Assembly: GCF_000381005.1 (NCBI RefSeq)
Contig: NZ_KB908385.1
Location: 25,011 to 89,010, forward strand
Reading direction: 5' to 3'
Source of the DNA: Selenomonas bovis DSM 23594
Lineage (GTDB): Bacteria; Bacillota; Negativicutes; Selenomonadales; Selenomonadaceae
Length of the DNA stretch: 64,000 nucleotides
Under the pieces are notes generated by a model, which worked only from the letters and a program-made list of their open reading frames with translations, was not told where the DNA came from and ran no database searches. Positions 8,309 to 18,422 of this stretch are shown piece after piece. Both the position numbers and the translations under genes were made by a program. Position 1 is the stretch's first letter; every line of letters starts with the position of its first letter.

Positions 8309-11300
8309 TCAATAGCGCCCATACTCCTCCGCGAGCGCACGAAGCGCCTTCGCGTCGAGCGCCATGAGGTAGTCCGGCTTCAGGCACCACTTCCAGTTGA
8401 GACCGATGGTGCCCGGCGTATTCATTCGTGCGCGGCTGTCGAGGCCGAGCAGATCCTGCATCGGCACGATGGCCAGGCGCGCGCGCGACGCGTAGGCGAA
8501 GCGGATGAGCTTCTTCGTGACGTCCTGCGGGTTTTCCTTGTCCGCGCCGATAAGCTGCGCGACGGCTGCCTGCGTCGGCTCGTTGATGTCCTTCGTGAAC
8601 CAGCCGACCGTCGTGTTGTTATCGTGCGTGCCCGTGTAGATGACGCTGTTCTCCGGCGCGACAAAGCCAATGCGTCCCTTGTCATTGAGGAAGAGCGTGA
8701 AGTGAAGCACCTTCATGCCCGGGAAACCGCAGTCGTCGCGCAGCTTCTCGACCTCGTCGGTGATGATGCCGAGGTCCTCCGCCACGATGGGCAGGTCGCC
8801 GACCGCAGCGCGCACGGCATCAAAGAGCTCCTTGCCCGGCCCTTTTACCCAGCGGCCGTTGACGGCGGTCTTCGCCTTGCCGTCGATCTCCCAGAACGCT
8901 TCGAAGCCGCGGAAGTGGTCGATGCGCACGATGTCGACGAGCGAGAAGAGCTTGCGGAAGCGCGCAATCCACCAGCCGTAGCCCTCGTCCTTCATCGCCT
9001 GCCAGTTGTACTGCGGGTTGCCCCAGAGCTGGCCCGTCGCGCTGAAGTAGTCGGGCGGTACGCCCGCGACCGTCTTGGGCGTGCCGTCGATGTTGAGGTC
9101 GAAGAGCGGCTGATGCGCCCAGACATCGGCGCTGTCCTGCGAGAGGAAGATCGGCATGTCGCCGAGGATGCGGATGCCCTTCTTGGCCGCGTAGTCGTGA
9201 AGACGCTGCCACTGCGCGTCGAAGAGGAACTGCATGTATTTCGCAAAGCCCACATGCTCCTCGAGACGCGCCGCGAGTTCTTCGAGGGCCTTCGGCTCCC
9301 TGCGCTTCACGGCCTCTGGCCATTTCGTCCAATCCTCATGCTTGAAATCGGCCTTCGCCGCGACGAAGAGCGCATAGTCGTCGAGCCACGCCGCCTCTCG
9401 CGCGCAGAACGCCTGGTATTCCGGCAGTTCCTCACCGCCCGCCTTGAGGAAACGCGCGTACGATTTCTTCAGGCACTTGTGCTTGAACGTCCAGACGCGC
9501 GTGAAGTCGACGAACGAGCCGCCGCCCTGGTAGAGCACCTTCGTCTCCGCGGCCTGGAGCCAACCCTTCTCCACGAGGTCGTCGAGGTCGATGAGCATCG
9601 GGTTGCCCGCGAAGGCCGACGGCGACTGATAGGGCGAGTAGCCAAAGTCCACGGGGCCGAGCGGCAGGATCTGCCAGACCTTCTGCCCCGCCTCCGCGAG
9701 GAAATCGAGGAACGCATAGGCCTCCTTGCCGAGGTCGCCGATGCCGTATTTCGTCGGCAGGGAAGTCGGATGCAGGAGCACGCCCGCCGCGCGCTCGTAG
9801 CGCTGCGACTCGACCTGCTCGCGCAGCAGCATGCCGTGCAGCGGCTTCACTGTCACCGTGACCTGCCCGCGCACGACATCGTAGCGGCGCTCGGGATGGA
9901 ACGCGTCGACGAAGGCGCCCTCCGCGAAGTCGCCGACATCGAGCGTCACGGTCCTTTCCTCGCTGCGGTGGCGATTGAAAATCGCGATGTAGGCATCGTT
10001 TTCCGCCTTCGCCCCGAAGACGTCATGACCGCTGCGGATGAGGCGCGCGAACGCGAGGAGATCGCCGTCGCCATAGAGCGGCAGGAGCTCGCCCGTCTGG
10101 AGCGCTGTATGCTCGTTGCGCTCCTTGATATAGCGGCGGTACCGCGACTGCACATAGGTATCGCCGTGCTCCCAGTTGTAGGGGCGGCGGTTGTAGGGAT
10201 CCTTGAAGCCCTGCATCGCAATCTCGTCGCCGTAGTAGACGGAGGGAACGCCAGGATACGTCATCTGGAAAAGCACGGCCATCAAGAGGCGCGCCGTACC
10301 GAGATTATAGTGGTCGTCATCCATGTGGTAGCGCGACTGCTCGACGGCCGGCATGCCGTCGTAGAACGGTGCCTCGCCGAGGAACGTGAGCGCGCGCACG
10401 ACATCGTGACTGCCGATGAGGTTCATCATCGCGTAGAAGTTTTCCTTCGGATAGTTCTCGCGCAGGCTCTCCATGCGGCGCATAGCGAGGCCGCCGTCGA
10501 TGTAGCCCATGAGGAAGTCAAAGAGATGCTTGCGCAGCGGGTAGTTCATCGCAGAATCCATCTCGTGGCCGCAGAGGTACTCGCGCTGCTGCCCATAGGC
10601 GACCTTGTGCGAGGCGTCCTCCCAGACCTCGCCGATCATCACGGCGTCGGGATCCGTCGCCTTGAGCTCCTTGTAGAACGCCTGCGAGAAGGACGCGGGC
10701 AATTCGTCGATGACGTCGAGGCGCCAGCCGCTGATGCCCTCGCGCATCCAGTGGTGGAGCACGCTGTCCTCGCTGTGGATGATGAAGTCCATGTAGGAAG
10801 GTGTCGTCTCCGTAACATCGGGGAGGGTGTTGAAATTCCACCAGCACTCGTAGTCGTTCGGAAAGTTGCGGAAGTTATACCACTCGTAGTACGGCGAGTC
10901 CTTCGACTGGTAGGCGCCGACCGTATCGTACTGTCCCTGCCGGTTGAAATAGCGGCTGTTGCTGCCCGTATGACTGAACACGCCGTCGAGCAGGATGTGC
11001 ATACCCTGCTTCTTTGCCGTATCGACAAGATGGCGGAAATCCTCGTTCGTGCCGAGGATCGGGTCGATCTTCAGATAATCGCCTGTATCGTAGTGGTGGT
11101 TGCTCTCAGACTCGAAGACCGGGTTGAGATAGATGGTGTTGATGCCGAGTTCCTTGAGATATGGCAGCTTCGACTCGATGCCCCGGAGGTTACCGCCGAA
11201 GAAATCATAGGCGACGATTTCCTTTGTATCTGGGTCCTTGTAGTAGCATGGATCGTCCTGCCAGGAGGCATGGTAGACCGCGCCGCGCTTCTCGATGAGC

Positions 11301-11767
11301 TTATCGCCTACCCGGCAGAAACGGTCGGGGAAGATCTGGTACATGACGGCGTGCTTGAACCAGTCCGGGGTCTTCGCACCCTTATCGTAGACGGTGATCT
11401 GAAAAGACGGCGGTGCCTGATCGTAGAGCGCGCCCTCGCCGCCGAGCTGTTCCTGATTGTTCCCATAAAACTGCGTGCCCGTCGAGGTCACGATGATGAA
11501 GTAATACCAGAGCAGGCAGCCCGTCTCCGGCATGGGAACCTTGGTCTTGTAGAACTTCTCCTCCGCCTCCATATCGGCGTCCGTCGTGAGCGGGTAGAGC
11601 TTTTCGCCCTTCCCCTCCTGCCAGAGGCGCAGCAGCACCTGGCGGATGTCCTCGCGCGTCTTGAGTCTCAGCCCCAGCTGCAGGATGCTGCCGGCCTCGA
11701 CAGCCCCGATGGTGGAACGGTAATAGATATTCTGGGAATTATGCTCTGCCTGCTCTCTCTCAATCAT
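8309..11767 (-). CDS. fused GH13 alpha-amylase and GH77 4-alpha-glucanotransferase
   Basis: 1152 residues, two complete enzymes in one chain. Residues 1 to about 655 form a GH13 alpha-glucosidic hydrolase with an N-terminal beta domain: the nucleophile Asp in GWRLDVID (about 347), the acid/base Glu in IGEVWED (about 378) and the Asp in IGSHDVV (about 454). From about residue 658 (GVLLHPTSLPTKYGIGDLG) to the end is a MalQ/amylomaltase GH77 domain with VRIDHFRGF (about 949), VAEDLG (about 996) and GTHDNNT (about 1048). All catalytic residues are present in both halves. Expected role: cut and re-join short malto-oligosaccharides left by glycogen phosphorylase. ATG at 11767 follows AAGGGGAGAG. 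Last gene of the glycogen operon. Confidence 0.93.
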   Translation of the reverse strand: MIEREQAEHNSQNIYYRSTIGAVEAGSILQLGLRLKTREDIRQVLLRLWQEGKGEKLYPLTTDADMEAEEKFYKTKVPMPETGCLLWYYFIIVTSTGTQFYGNNQEQLGGEGALYDQAPPSFQITVYDKGAKTPDWFKHAVMYQIFPDRFCRVGDKLIEKRGAVYHASWQDDPCYYKDPDTKEIVAYDFFGGNLRGIESKLPYLKELGINTIYLNPVFESESNHHYDTGDYLKIDPILGTNEDFRHLVDTAKKQGMHILLDGVFSHTGSNSRYFNRQGQYDTVGAYQSKDSPYYEWYNFRNFPNDYECWWNFNTLPDVTETTPSYMDFIIHSEDSVLHHWMREGISGWRLDVIDELPASFSQAFYKELKATDPDAVMIGEVWEDASHKVAYGQQREYLCGHEMDSAMNYPLRKHLFDFLMGYIDGGLAMRRMESLRENYPKENFYAMMNLIGSHDVVRALTFLGEAPFYDGMPAVEQSRYHMDDDHYNLGTARLLMAVLFQMTYPGVPSVYYGDEIAMQGFKDPYNRRPYNWEHGDTYVQSRYRRYIKERNEHTALQTGELLPLYGDGDLLAFARLIRSGHDVFGAKAENDAYIAIFNRHRSEERTVTLDVGDFAEGAFVDAFHPERRYDVVRGQVTVTVKPLHGMLLREQVESQRYERAAGVLLHPTSLPTKYGIGDLGKEAYAFLDFLAEAGQKVWQILPLGPVDFGYSPYQSPSAFAGNPMLIDLDDLVEKGWLQAAETKVLYQGGGSFVDFTRVWTFKHKCLKKSYARFLKAGGEELPEYQAFCAREAAWLDDYALFVAAKADFKHEDWTKWPEAVKRREPKALEELAARLEEHVGFAKYMQFLFDAQWQRLHDYAAKKGIRILGDMPIFLSQDSADVWAHQPLFDLNIDGTPKTVAGVPPDYFSATGQLWGNPQYNWQAMKDEGYGWWIARFRKLFSLVDIVRIDHFRGFEAFWEIDGKAKTAVNGRWVKGPGKELFDAVRAAVGDLPIVAEDLGIITDEVEKLRDDCGFPGMKVLHFTLFLNDKGRIGFVAPENSVIYTGTHDNNTTVGWFTKDINEPTQAAVAQLIGADKENPQDVTKKLIRFAYASRARLAIVPMQDLLGLDSRARMNTPGTIGLNWKWCLKPDYLMALDAKALRALAEEYGRY

Positions 11768-11880
11768 GGCTCTCTCCCCTTGTCTGGAATGAATTTCTTC
11801 CTTCGTATCCTGGTGCAGATCATGAACTTCCATGAAGAAAGCCCGGCAACAAGTGCCGGGCCTTCTGACCTGGCAACTTT

Positions 11881-13317
11881 TTACTTTGCGGTCAGTCTTT
11901 TATAGAGTGCTTCGTATTCTTTTGCCGAACGCTTCCAGCTGAAATCAGACTGTACGGCGTTGAGCTGGATCTTGTGCCAGATCTCATAGTTGCCGTAGAA
12001 GCTCAGCGCCCGCTTGAGCGCGTACATCATCTCATGGGCATTGTAGTTATCGAAAACGAACCCATTGCCCTCCTGCGTATACTTGTTGTACTGCTGGACG
12101 GTATCCTTGAGGCCGCCCGTCTGGCGCACGACAGGAATCGTACCATAGCGCAGCGCGATGAGCTGGCCGATACCGCACGGCTCGTAGTTCGACGGCATGA
12201 GGAAGATGTCCGCACCTGCGTAGATGCGCTGCGCAAGCTCGTTGGAGAAATAGATGTTGACAGAGACCTTCTTCGGATAGCGCCATGCGAGGCCCTTGAA
12301 CCAGTCCTCATAGCGCTTCTCACCGGTGCCGAGCACGACGAGCTGGATGTCCTCATGCTGGAGAATCTCATCCATCATGCGCACGACGAGGTCCATGCCC
12401 TTCGGCTCGACGAGACGCGAGACGATGGCGATGAGAGGCACCTTGCGGCGCTCGGGCAGGCCGAGCGACTTCTGCAGTTCCGTCTTGTTGTCGAGCTTGC
12501 GATCGAGACTCCCCTCGTCATACGTCTCAAAGATGTACTTGTCCGTGCGCGGATTGTAGACGTCATAGTCGATGCCGTTCACGATGCCCGAGAGATCCTG
12601 CTCGCGGCTCCGCAGCAGGCCATCGAGATGCTCGCCGAAATACGGATACTGGATCTCCTTCGCGTATGTCTTCGATACCGTCGTAACAGCATCGGCATAG
12701 ATGATGCCGCCCTTCATGAAGTTCACGGCATCGTAGAACTCGAGATCGCCGTTGTTGAAATACTTCCAATCGAGGCCGAGCACATCAGGCATGACATCCT
12801 TCGGAAAGACGCCCTGATACTTGAGATTGTGGATGGTGTAGACGGTCTTGATGCGCTCGTAGCGCGCATCCCCCATATGCTCGAGCTTGAGAAACACATT
12901 CACGAGTCCCGCGTGCCAGTCATTCGTATGGATGACATCCGGCCAGAAATCCATCTCTGGCAAGAGGTCGAGCACCGCGCGGCTGAAGAAGGAGAAACGC
13001 TCCGCGTCGTCGTCGTAGCCGTAAAACCCTTCGCGATTGAAATATTCCTCGTTGTCGACGAAGTAATACGTCACGCCGTCGAGCTCGTACTTGTCAAGGC
13101 CGACGTATTTCTTGCGCCAGGCCACGGGGAGCTCGCCGTCATAGACGTGCTCCATCGCGTTCCTGTACGCCTCGGGAATCTTGCCGAACTTCGGCATGAT
13201 GACCCGCACATCCACGCCATCGGCCTTGAGTGCCTTCGGCAAGGAGCCTGCAACATCTGCCAGTCCCCCCGTCTTGGCAAACGGCACAGCCTCTGCTGCA
13301 ACATAAAGAATCTTCAT
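11881..13317 (-). CDS. glgA: glycogen synthase (ADP-glucose)
   Basis: 478 residues, GT5 glycosyltransferase transferring glucose from ADP-glucose to the growing alpha-1,4 chain. The N-terminal KTGGLADVAGSLPKAL motif binds ADP-glucose; HTNDWHAGL and YTIHNLKYQG mark the acceptor domain; the C-terminal half has SRLVEPKGMDL and the donor-site motif MPSNYEPCGIGQL followed by VRQTGGLKDTV. The length is normal. ATG at 13317 has GAGGAGG nine bases upstream and lies 14 bp after the glgB stop, so the two genes are coupled. Confidence 0.97.
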   Translation of the reverse strand: MKILYVAAEAVPFAKTGGLADVAGSLPKALKADGVDVRVIMPKFGKIPEAYRNAMEHVYDGELPVAWRKKYVGLDKYELDGVTYYFVDNEEYFNREGFYGYDDDAERFSFFSRAVLDLLPEMDFWPDVIHTNDWHAGLVNVFLKLEHMGDARYERIKTVYTIHNLKYQGVFPKDVMPDVLGLDWKYFNNGDLEFYDAVNFMKGGIIYADAVTTVSKTYAKEIQYPYFGEHLDGLLRSREQDLSGIVNGIDYDVYNPRTDKYIFETYDEGSLDRKLDNKTELQKSLGLPERRKVPLIAIVSRLVEPKGMDLVVRMMDEILQHEDIQLVVLGTGEKRYEDWFKGLAWRYPKKVSVNIYFSNELAQRIYAGADIFLMPSNYEPCGIGQLIALRYGTIPVVRQTGGLKDTVQQYNKYTQEGNGFVFDNYNAHEMMYALKRALSFYGNYEIWHKIQLNAVQSDFSWKRSAKEYEALYKRLTAK

Positions 13318-13331
13318 CTCACACATCCTCC

Positions 13332-15734
13332 TCACTCATTCGCGGCCTGAGCTGCCGTGTTCCTCCTTGTCGTCCGCGTCGTGCGCTTGCGGGCAGTCTC
13401 TGTTGCTTCTGTTTGCTCACTCTTTTCCGCTTTGTCCGCCATCTTTTTCGACGCTGCGCGCGTGCGCTTCACGAGAGGCTTTTTCGCTGCCGTTTCCCCT
13501 GCGTCAGCTGCCTTCTTGTGCGTCGTACGCGTGCGCGTTTTTTTCTCTGTATCTTTTGCTGCTGCCTTTTTTGCGACAGCAGCACCGGCGGTCTTTTCCT
13601 CTGCTACCGGCTTGGCAGACTTTGTCACCGCCCGTTTCTTGGCCGTTTTCGCGGTCGTCTTAGCGCTCTTGGCTGTCTTGACAGTTCTCGTCGCCTTGGC
13701 GGACTTTGTCGTCTTGGCGGCAGTGCGGCGCTTGGGCTTTGCCGCGGCGGCAACCGTTTTTGCCTCGGATGCCTCCTTGCTCTCGCCCTTGGCCTCGACC
13801 TCCTCAGGGACAGATGCACCCCCACGGCCCGCGGCGGCCGTGCCGCGCAGGCGCAGGTAGACGGTCGCGAGCGGCGGCACCGTGAGTGCGATGGACTGCG
13901 AGCGATTGTGCCATGGCACGTCCTCACTCGCGAGATCGCCGTTCTTCACGCCGCTGCCGCCATAGGCCTCGTCGTCACTGTTGAACACCTCGTAGTAGAC
14001 GCCCTTCTTCGGCACGCCGATACGGTAGCCATGACGCACCTCCGGCGTGAAGTTGCAGACGGCGATGAGGAAGTCGTCGCCATCCTCCGCCTTGCGGATG
14101 AAGGAGATGACGCTGTTCTCATTGTCATCGGGATCAATCCACTGGAAGCCGTTCCAATCGAAATCGACCTGCCAGAGCGCCTTGTTCTCGCAGTAGAACT
14201 TGTTGAGCGCGCGGCTGTACTCGAGCATCTTCGTATGCATCGGGTATTTCTGCACGAGGTGCCAGTCGAGGCTGTCGTCGTACTTCCACTCGATGAACTG
14301 CCCGAACTCGCCGCCCATGAAGAGCAGCTTCTTGCCCGGATGCGCCATCCAGTAACCGAAAAAGGCGCGCAGGTTCGCGAACTTCTGCCAGTAGTCGCCC
14401 GGCATCTTGCCGATGAGCGAGCATTTGCCGTGCACGACCTCGTCATGCGAGAGCGGCAGCACGAAGTTCTCGCTGAACGCGTACATGAACGAGAACGTGA
14501 CCTTGTCGTGGTTCCACTTGCGGTAGATGGGATCGAGGCTCATGTACTTGAGCATATCGTTCATCCAGCCCATGTTCCACTTGTAGTTGAAGCCCATGCC
14601 GCCCATGTAGACGGGGCGGGAGATCAGCGGCCAGGCCGTCGACTCCTCCGCGATCATGAGCGCCTGCGGATGATACTTGAACACCGTCTCGTTGAGCTTC
14701 TTGATGAAGTCCATCGCCTCGAGGTTGCCCGTCTCGCCGTATTTGTTCGGCGTCCACTCGCCGTCCTTGCGGCCGTAGTTGAGGTAGAGCATGTTCGCCA
14801 CGGCGTCGATGCGCAGCCCGTCGATATGGAACTCCTCGAACCAGAAGAGCGCGTTCGAGATGAGGAAGCTCTGCACTTCCGTGCGGCCGTAGTCGAAGTT
14901 CGTCGTGCCCCACTCCCAGTTCTCCGCACGCTGCTCGTTATCCGACTCGTAGAGCGTCATGCCGTCGAAATGGCGCAGGCCCTGCTCATCCTTGCAGAAA
15001 TGCCCCGGCACCCAGTCCATGATGACGCCGATGCCCGCCGCATGCGCCTTGTCGACGAGGTAGCGGAAATCGTCCGGCGTGCCGTAGCGGCTCGTCACCG
15101 CGTAGTAGCCCGTCGCCTGATAGCCCCACGAGCCGTCGAAGGGATGCTCGCAGAGCGGCATGAACTCGATGTGCGTGTAGTGCATCTGCTTGACATAGTC
15201 AACGAGCTGATCCGCGAGATCGCGGTAAGAGAGATACTCGCCGTCGAGCGTCCGCCGCCACGAGCCCGCGTGCACCTCATAAGTGAGCATCGGTCGCTCG
15301 TAGCTGGACTCCGTCTTTTTTTCTTCCTGCCAGGCTCCATCCTGCCACGCGTAATGGTTGAGGTCGTAGAGACGCGACGCCGTGTTCGGCTTTTTCTCCG
15401 CGTAGAACCCGTAGGGATCCGCCTTCATGATGTGCGGACCGCCCCACTGTGGCTCAATGGCGTACTTGTAAATGTCGCCCTCCTGCAGTCCCTCGATGAA
15501 GACCTCCCAAATCTCGCCGTCGCCGATGCGCTGCATCGGATGGCGGCGCGTGTCCCACTCGTTGAAATCGCCGACGACGCTCACGGATTTCGCGTGCGGT
15601 GCCCATACGGCGAAGCGCACACCATCCTTGCCGTCCTGCGTCATGAAATGCGCGCCGAGCATCTCATAAGCGTGATAGTTCGTTCCCTGATGAAAAAGAT
15701 ACAGGTCGAACTCACTCAAATCTGATGTCTTCAT
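13332..15734 (-). CDS. glgB: 1,4-alpha-glucan branching enzyme with histone-H1-like C-terminal tail
   Basis: 800 residues. Residues 1 to about 635 are a normal GlgB: CBM48-type domain (VRFAVWAPHAKSVSVVGDFN), GH13 barrel with nucleophile Asp in LRIDAVANMLY, Glu in LMIAEEST, Asp in LSHDEVVHG, and the usual C-terminal beta domain ending PPLATVYLRLRG. It makes alpha-1,6 branches. Residues about 636-800 are extra: low-complexity, very basic, by my count about 41 Ala, 32 Lys and 27 Thr in 165 residues, with repeats such as KTAKSAK, like bacterial H1/Hc1 tails. The reading frame runs unbroken to a stop 14 bp before glgA. ATG at 15734 follows GGGGGGAG. The tail may bind a polyanion or surface; its role is unknown. 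Confidence 0.95.
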   Translation of the reverse strand: MKTSDLSEFDLYLFHQGTNYHAYEMLGAHFMTQDGKDGVRFAVWAPHAKSVSVVGDFNEWDTRRHPMQRIGDGEIWEVFIEGLQEGDIYKYAIEPQWGGPHIMKADPYGFYAEKKPNTASRLYDLNHYAWQDGAWQEEKKTESSYERPMLTYEVHAGSWRRTLDGEYLSYRDLADQLVDYVKQMHYTHIEFMPLCEHPFDGSWGYQATGYYAVTSRYGTPDDFRYLVDKAHAAGIGVIMDWVPGHFCKDEQGLRHFDGMTLYESDNEQRAENWEWGTTNFDYGRTEVQSFLISNALFWFEEFHIDGLRIDAVANMLYLNYGRKDGEWTPNKYGETGNLEAMDFIKKLNETVFKYHPQALMIAEESTAWPLISRPVYMGGMGFNYKWNMGWMNDMLKYMSLDPIYRKWNHDKVTFSFMYAFSENFVLPLSHDEVVHGKCSLIGKMPGDYWQKFANLRAFFGYWMAHPGKKLLFMGGEFGQFIEWKYDDSLDWHLVQKYPMHTKMLEYSRALNKFYCENKALWQVDFDWNGFQWIDPDDNENSVISFIRKAEDGDDFLIAVCNFTPEVRHGYRIGVPKKGVYYEVFNSDDEAYGGSGVKNGDLASEDVPWHNRSQSIALTVPPLATVYLRLRGTAAAGRGGASVPEEVEAKGESKEASEAKTVAAAAKPKRRTAAKTTKSAKATRTVKTAKSAKTTAKTAKKRAVTKSAKPVAEEKTAGAAVAKKAAAKDTEKKTRTRTTHKKAADAGETAAKKPLVKRTRAASKKMADKAEKSEQTEATETARKRTTRTTRRNTAAQAANE

Positions 15735-15880
15735 AGGACTCCCCCCTGCTTCCGTCCCCAGACAACGGAACATTCATCTGTCATATCATCATACCCAAGA
15801 GCCGTCAGCCTCGGCGATACCGACAGCCAGCGGCTCCCTTGCCGCGCAGGTATCCCGCGCGGTACATCTCCTTTGGCGGC

Positions 15881-18346
15881 TCAGCCGATGACGACCGGCT
15901 TGACCTGCCAGATCTCCTTCGCGTATTCTTCAATCGTGCGATCGGAGGAGAACCCGCCGGAATTCGCGATGTTAACAGCCGAGCTCCTGAGCCAGTGATA
16001 ACGATCCTTATAGCGGCGATAGACCTCCTCATGCGCCTTCGCATACGCTCGAAAATCCTTAAGGATGAAGAACTCATCATTTTCATGTACAAGATAGTCG
16101 AAGAGCGAGTGGAAGTCACCGTAAGTACCGTCTGTAAGCTGATCGACCACGAAGTGCACATCCGGGTCGGTATTGTACTCATCCCACGCAGAGTAGGTGC
16201 CCGTCGCGTAGTAGTTCAGGACCTCCTCCGCCTTGAGCCCGAAAATCACGCAGTTCGCATCGCCGCCAACCGCCTCGCGAATCTCGACATTCGCGCCGTC
16301 GAGTGTGCCAAGCGTGATCGCGCCGTTCATCATGAACTTCATATTGCCCGTGCCCGAGGCCTCCTTCGATGCCGTCGAGATCTGCTCAGAGACATCGGCC
16401 GCCGGATAGACGAGCTCGCCGATGGAAACACCGAAATTCTCGATGAATACGACCTTGAGCGTCTTATTCGTCTCTGGATCGGCGTTGACCTTCGCCGCGA
16501 CGGCGTTGATGAGACGGATCGTCTCCTTCGCGATGAAATAACCGGGTGCCGCCTTGCCGCCGAAGAAATACGTCGTTGGCAGCATCGTGAACGTCTTGTC
16601 CGTCTTGAGCCTGTGGTACTGGTACATGATGTGCAGGATATTCATGAGCTGGCGCTTGTAGGAATGGATGCGCTTGACCTGGATATCGAAAATCGTATCG
16701 GGATCCACGCGAATGCCGTTGTGCTTCTCGATATAAGCGGCGAGCGCCGTCTTGCGGATTTTCTTGATTTTTTCTAATTCCGCGAGGAACGGCTTGTTAT
16801 CTACCATATCGTTCAGGATATCCATCTGCTCCGGATGGCGGTGCCAACGGTGGCTGCCGATCGTCTTGTCGATGAGCGCCGAGAGTTCCGGGTTCGCGCC
16901 CATGAGCCAGCGACGGTGCGTGATGCCGTTCGTCTTGTTGTTGAAGAGGCGTGGATTGTACTCATAGAAATCATGCAGAGTCGTCGACTTCAGGATGTCC
17001 GTATGGATCTTTGCGACGCCGTTGACACTGTGGCTGCCGACGATGGCGAGGCGCGCCATATGAACCATATCATCCTGGATGATGGAGAGCGCATGCACCT
17101 TGCCCTCGTTCTCCGGATAGCGCTCGCGCACATCGATGAGCCAGCGGCGGTTGATTTCGTCGACAATCATGTAGATACGCGGCAGCAGCGTCTTGAACAT
17201 CTCGACCGGCCACTTCTCAAGAGCCTCCGGCATGATCGTGTGGTTCGTGTACGCCATCGTGTTCTTCGTGATGGCCCACGCCTCGTTCCACTCGAGCCCC
17301 TCCTCATCGACGAGGATGCGCATGAGCTCTGCGACACAGAGCGCCGGATGGGTATCGTTGATGTGGATGGCGATCTTCTTCGCGAAATCGTGGATGTTGA
17401 GCCCCGCCTTCTTGTAATGGCGCACGATGCTCTGCACACCGGCGGAGACGAGGAAGTACTCCTGGATAAGACGCATGCGGCGCCCGTCGTAGGTGCTGTC
17501 GTCCGGATAGAGGAACTGCGTGATGGACTCGACGAACTCACGGTACTCGCTCTTCTTCTTGCGCTGCTCCTTTGTGAGCATGCCGTAATCGGAGAAATCA
17601 CGATTGACCTCCGCGTTCCAGAGGCGCAACGTGTTGACCGTACTGTTATGATAGCCGACGATCGGCACATCGTAGGGCACAGCCATGACTGTGAGCGGAT
17701 CCTCATAGACGACTTGAAGCGAGCCATCGTCCATCTTCTTCATGTAGGCGTTGCCGTTGAACTTGACGTCGATGGCCTTATCCGGCTTGCGATACTCCCA
17801 GGCGAAACCATTCTTGAGCCAGTTATCAGGGATCTCAACCTGGTTGCCGTCGACGATCTTCTGCTCGAAGAGGCCGTACTGGTAGCGGATGCTGCAGCCA
17901 TGTCCCGGCAGGCGGTGCGCCGCCATAGAGTCGATGAAGCAGGCCGCGAGGCGGCCGAGTCCGCCGTTGCCGAGTCCAGCATCCGGCTCCTCCTCATACG
18001 TCTCACTCAGGTCGATCTTGAGGCCTGCGAGCACATCCTCCACGGCATCCTGGATGCCGAGGTTCATGAGGTTTGACTTCAGCAGGCGGCCGAGCAGGAA
18101 CTCGATGGAGAAATAGTAGACCTGCTTTTCTCCCCGCTCCATATACGCACTATTCGTCTTGATCCAATTCTCCGTAATGAACTGCTTCGCTGTCGCAGCC
18201 ACGGTCTGGTAGACTTCGTTCTTGGTGAGCTCGTTGATCTCCCGCCCCCACATCACATGCGCGGCATTGATGAAACGGCGGCGGAGCGACTCCTTGAGCG
18301 CCTCATACTCTCTATCCTTGCGAACGTCCTTTTTCTCCCTTGCCAA
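15881..18346 (-). CDS. glgP: glycogen/starch/alpha-glucan phosphorylase
   Basis: 821 residues, GT35 enzyme releasing glucose-1-phosphate from chain ends. Visible family features are EFLLGRLLKSNLMNLG, DAGLGNGGLGRLAACF, the arginine-containing NGITHRRWL, and the pyridoxal-phosphate lysine in SGTGNMKFMMNGA with LGTLDGANVEI. The start is set at a TTG (18346) eight bases after GGGGAG, giving MAREKKDVRKD; an upstream ATG would add a hydrophobic stretch with no ribosome site. It lies 76 bp after glgD and about 146 bp before the glgB start, in the same operon, so synthesis and breakdown enzymes are cotranscribed. Confidence 0.95.
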   Translation of the reverse strand: MAREKKDVRKDREYEALKESLRRRFINAAHVMWGREINELTKNEVYQTVAATAKQFITENWIKTNSAYMERGEKQVYYFSIEFLLGRLLKSNLMNLGIQDAVEDVLAGLKIDLSETYEEEPDAGLGNGGLGRLAACFIDSMAAHRLPGHGCSIRYQYGLFEQKIVDGNQVEIPDNWLKNGFAWEYRKPDKAIDVKFNGNAYMKKMDDGSLQVVYEDPLTVMAVPYDVPIVGYHNSTVNTLRLWNAEVNRDFSDYGMLTKEQRKKKSEYREFVESITQFLYPDDSTYDGRRMRLIQEYFLVSAGVQSIVRHYKKAGLNIHDFAKKIAIHINDTHPALCVAELMRILVDEEGLEWNEAWAITKNTMAYTNHTIMPEALEKWPVEMFKTLLPRIYMIVDEINRRWLIDVRERYPENEGKVHALSIIQDDMVHMARLAIVGSHSVNGVAKIHTDILKSTTLHDFYEYNPRLFNNKTNGITHRRWLMGANPELSALIDKTIGSHRWHRHPEQMDILNDMVDNKPFLAELEKIKKIRKTALAAYIEKHNGIRVDPDTIFDIQVKRIHSYKRQLMNILHIMYQYHRLKTDKTFTMLPTTYFFGGKAAPGYFIAKETIRLINAVAAKVNADPETNKTLKVVFIENFGVSIGELVYPAADVSEQISTASKEASGTGNMKFMMNGAITLGTLDGANVEIREAVGGDANCVIFGLKAEEVLNYYATGTYSAWDEYNTDPDVHFVVDQLTDGTYGDFHSLFDYLVHENDEFFILKDFRAYAKAHEEVYRRYKDRYHWLRSSAVNIANSGGFSSDRTIEEYAKEIWQVKPVVIG

Positions 18347-18422
18347 ATGAAACACTCCCCACTTGCTGATACAAAAAACGTAGAAGACCGCCAGGAGCCA
18401 TACCTCCCAGCGGCCCATGTCT

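Noticed and set aside
8243..11905. Very long open frame on the plus strand opposite the amylase/glucanotransferase gene
   Set aside because: It is the high-GC antisense shadow of a gene with intact catalytic motifs on the minus strand; its composition is Arg/Asp/Glu/Val-rich nonsense with no motif.
15774..15880. GC-rich inverted repeats in the gap between glgP and glgB as a terminator
   Set aside because: Several short stems are possible but none is followed by a T tract, and the genes appear cotranscribed.
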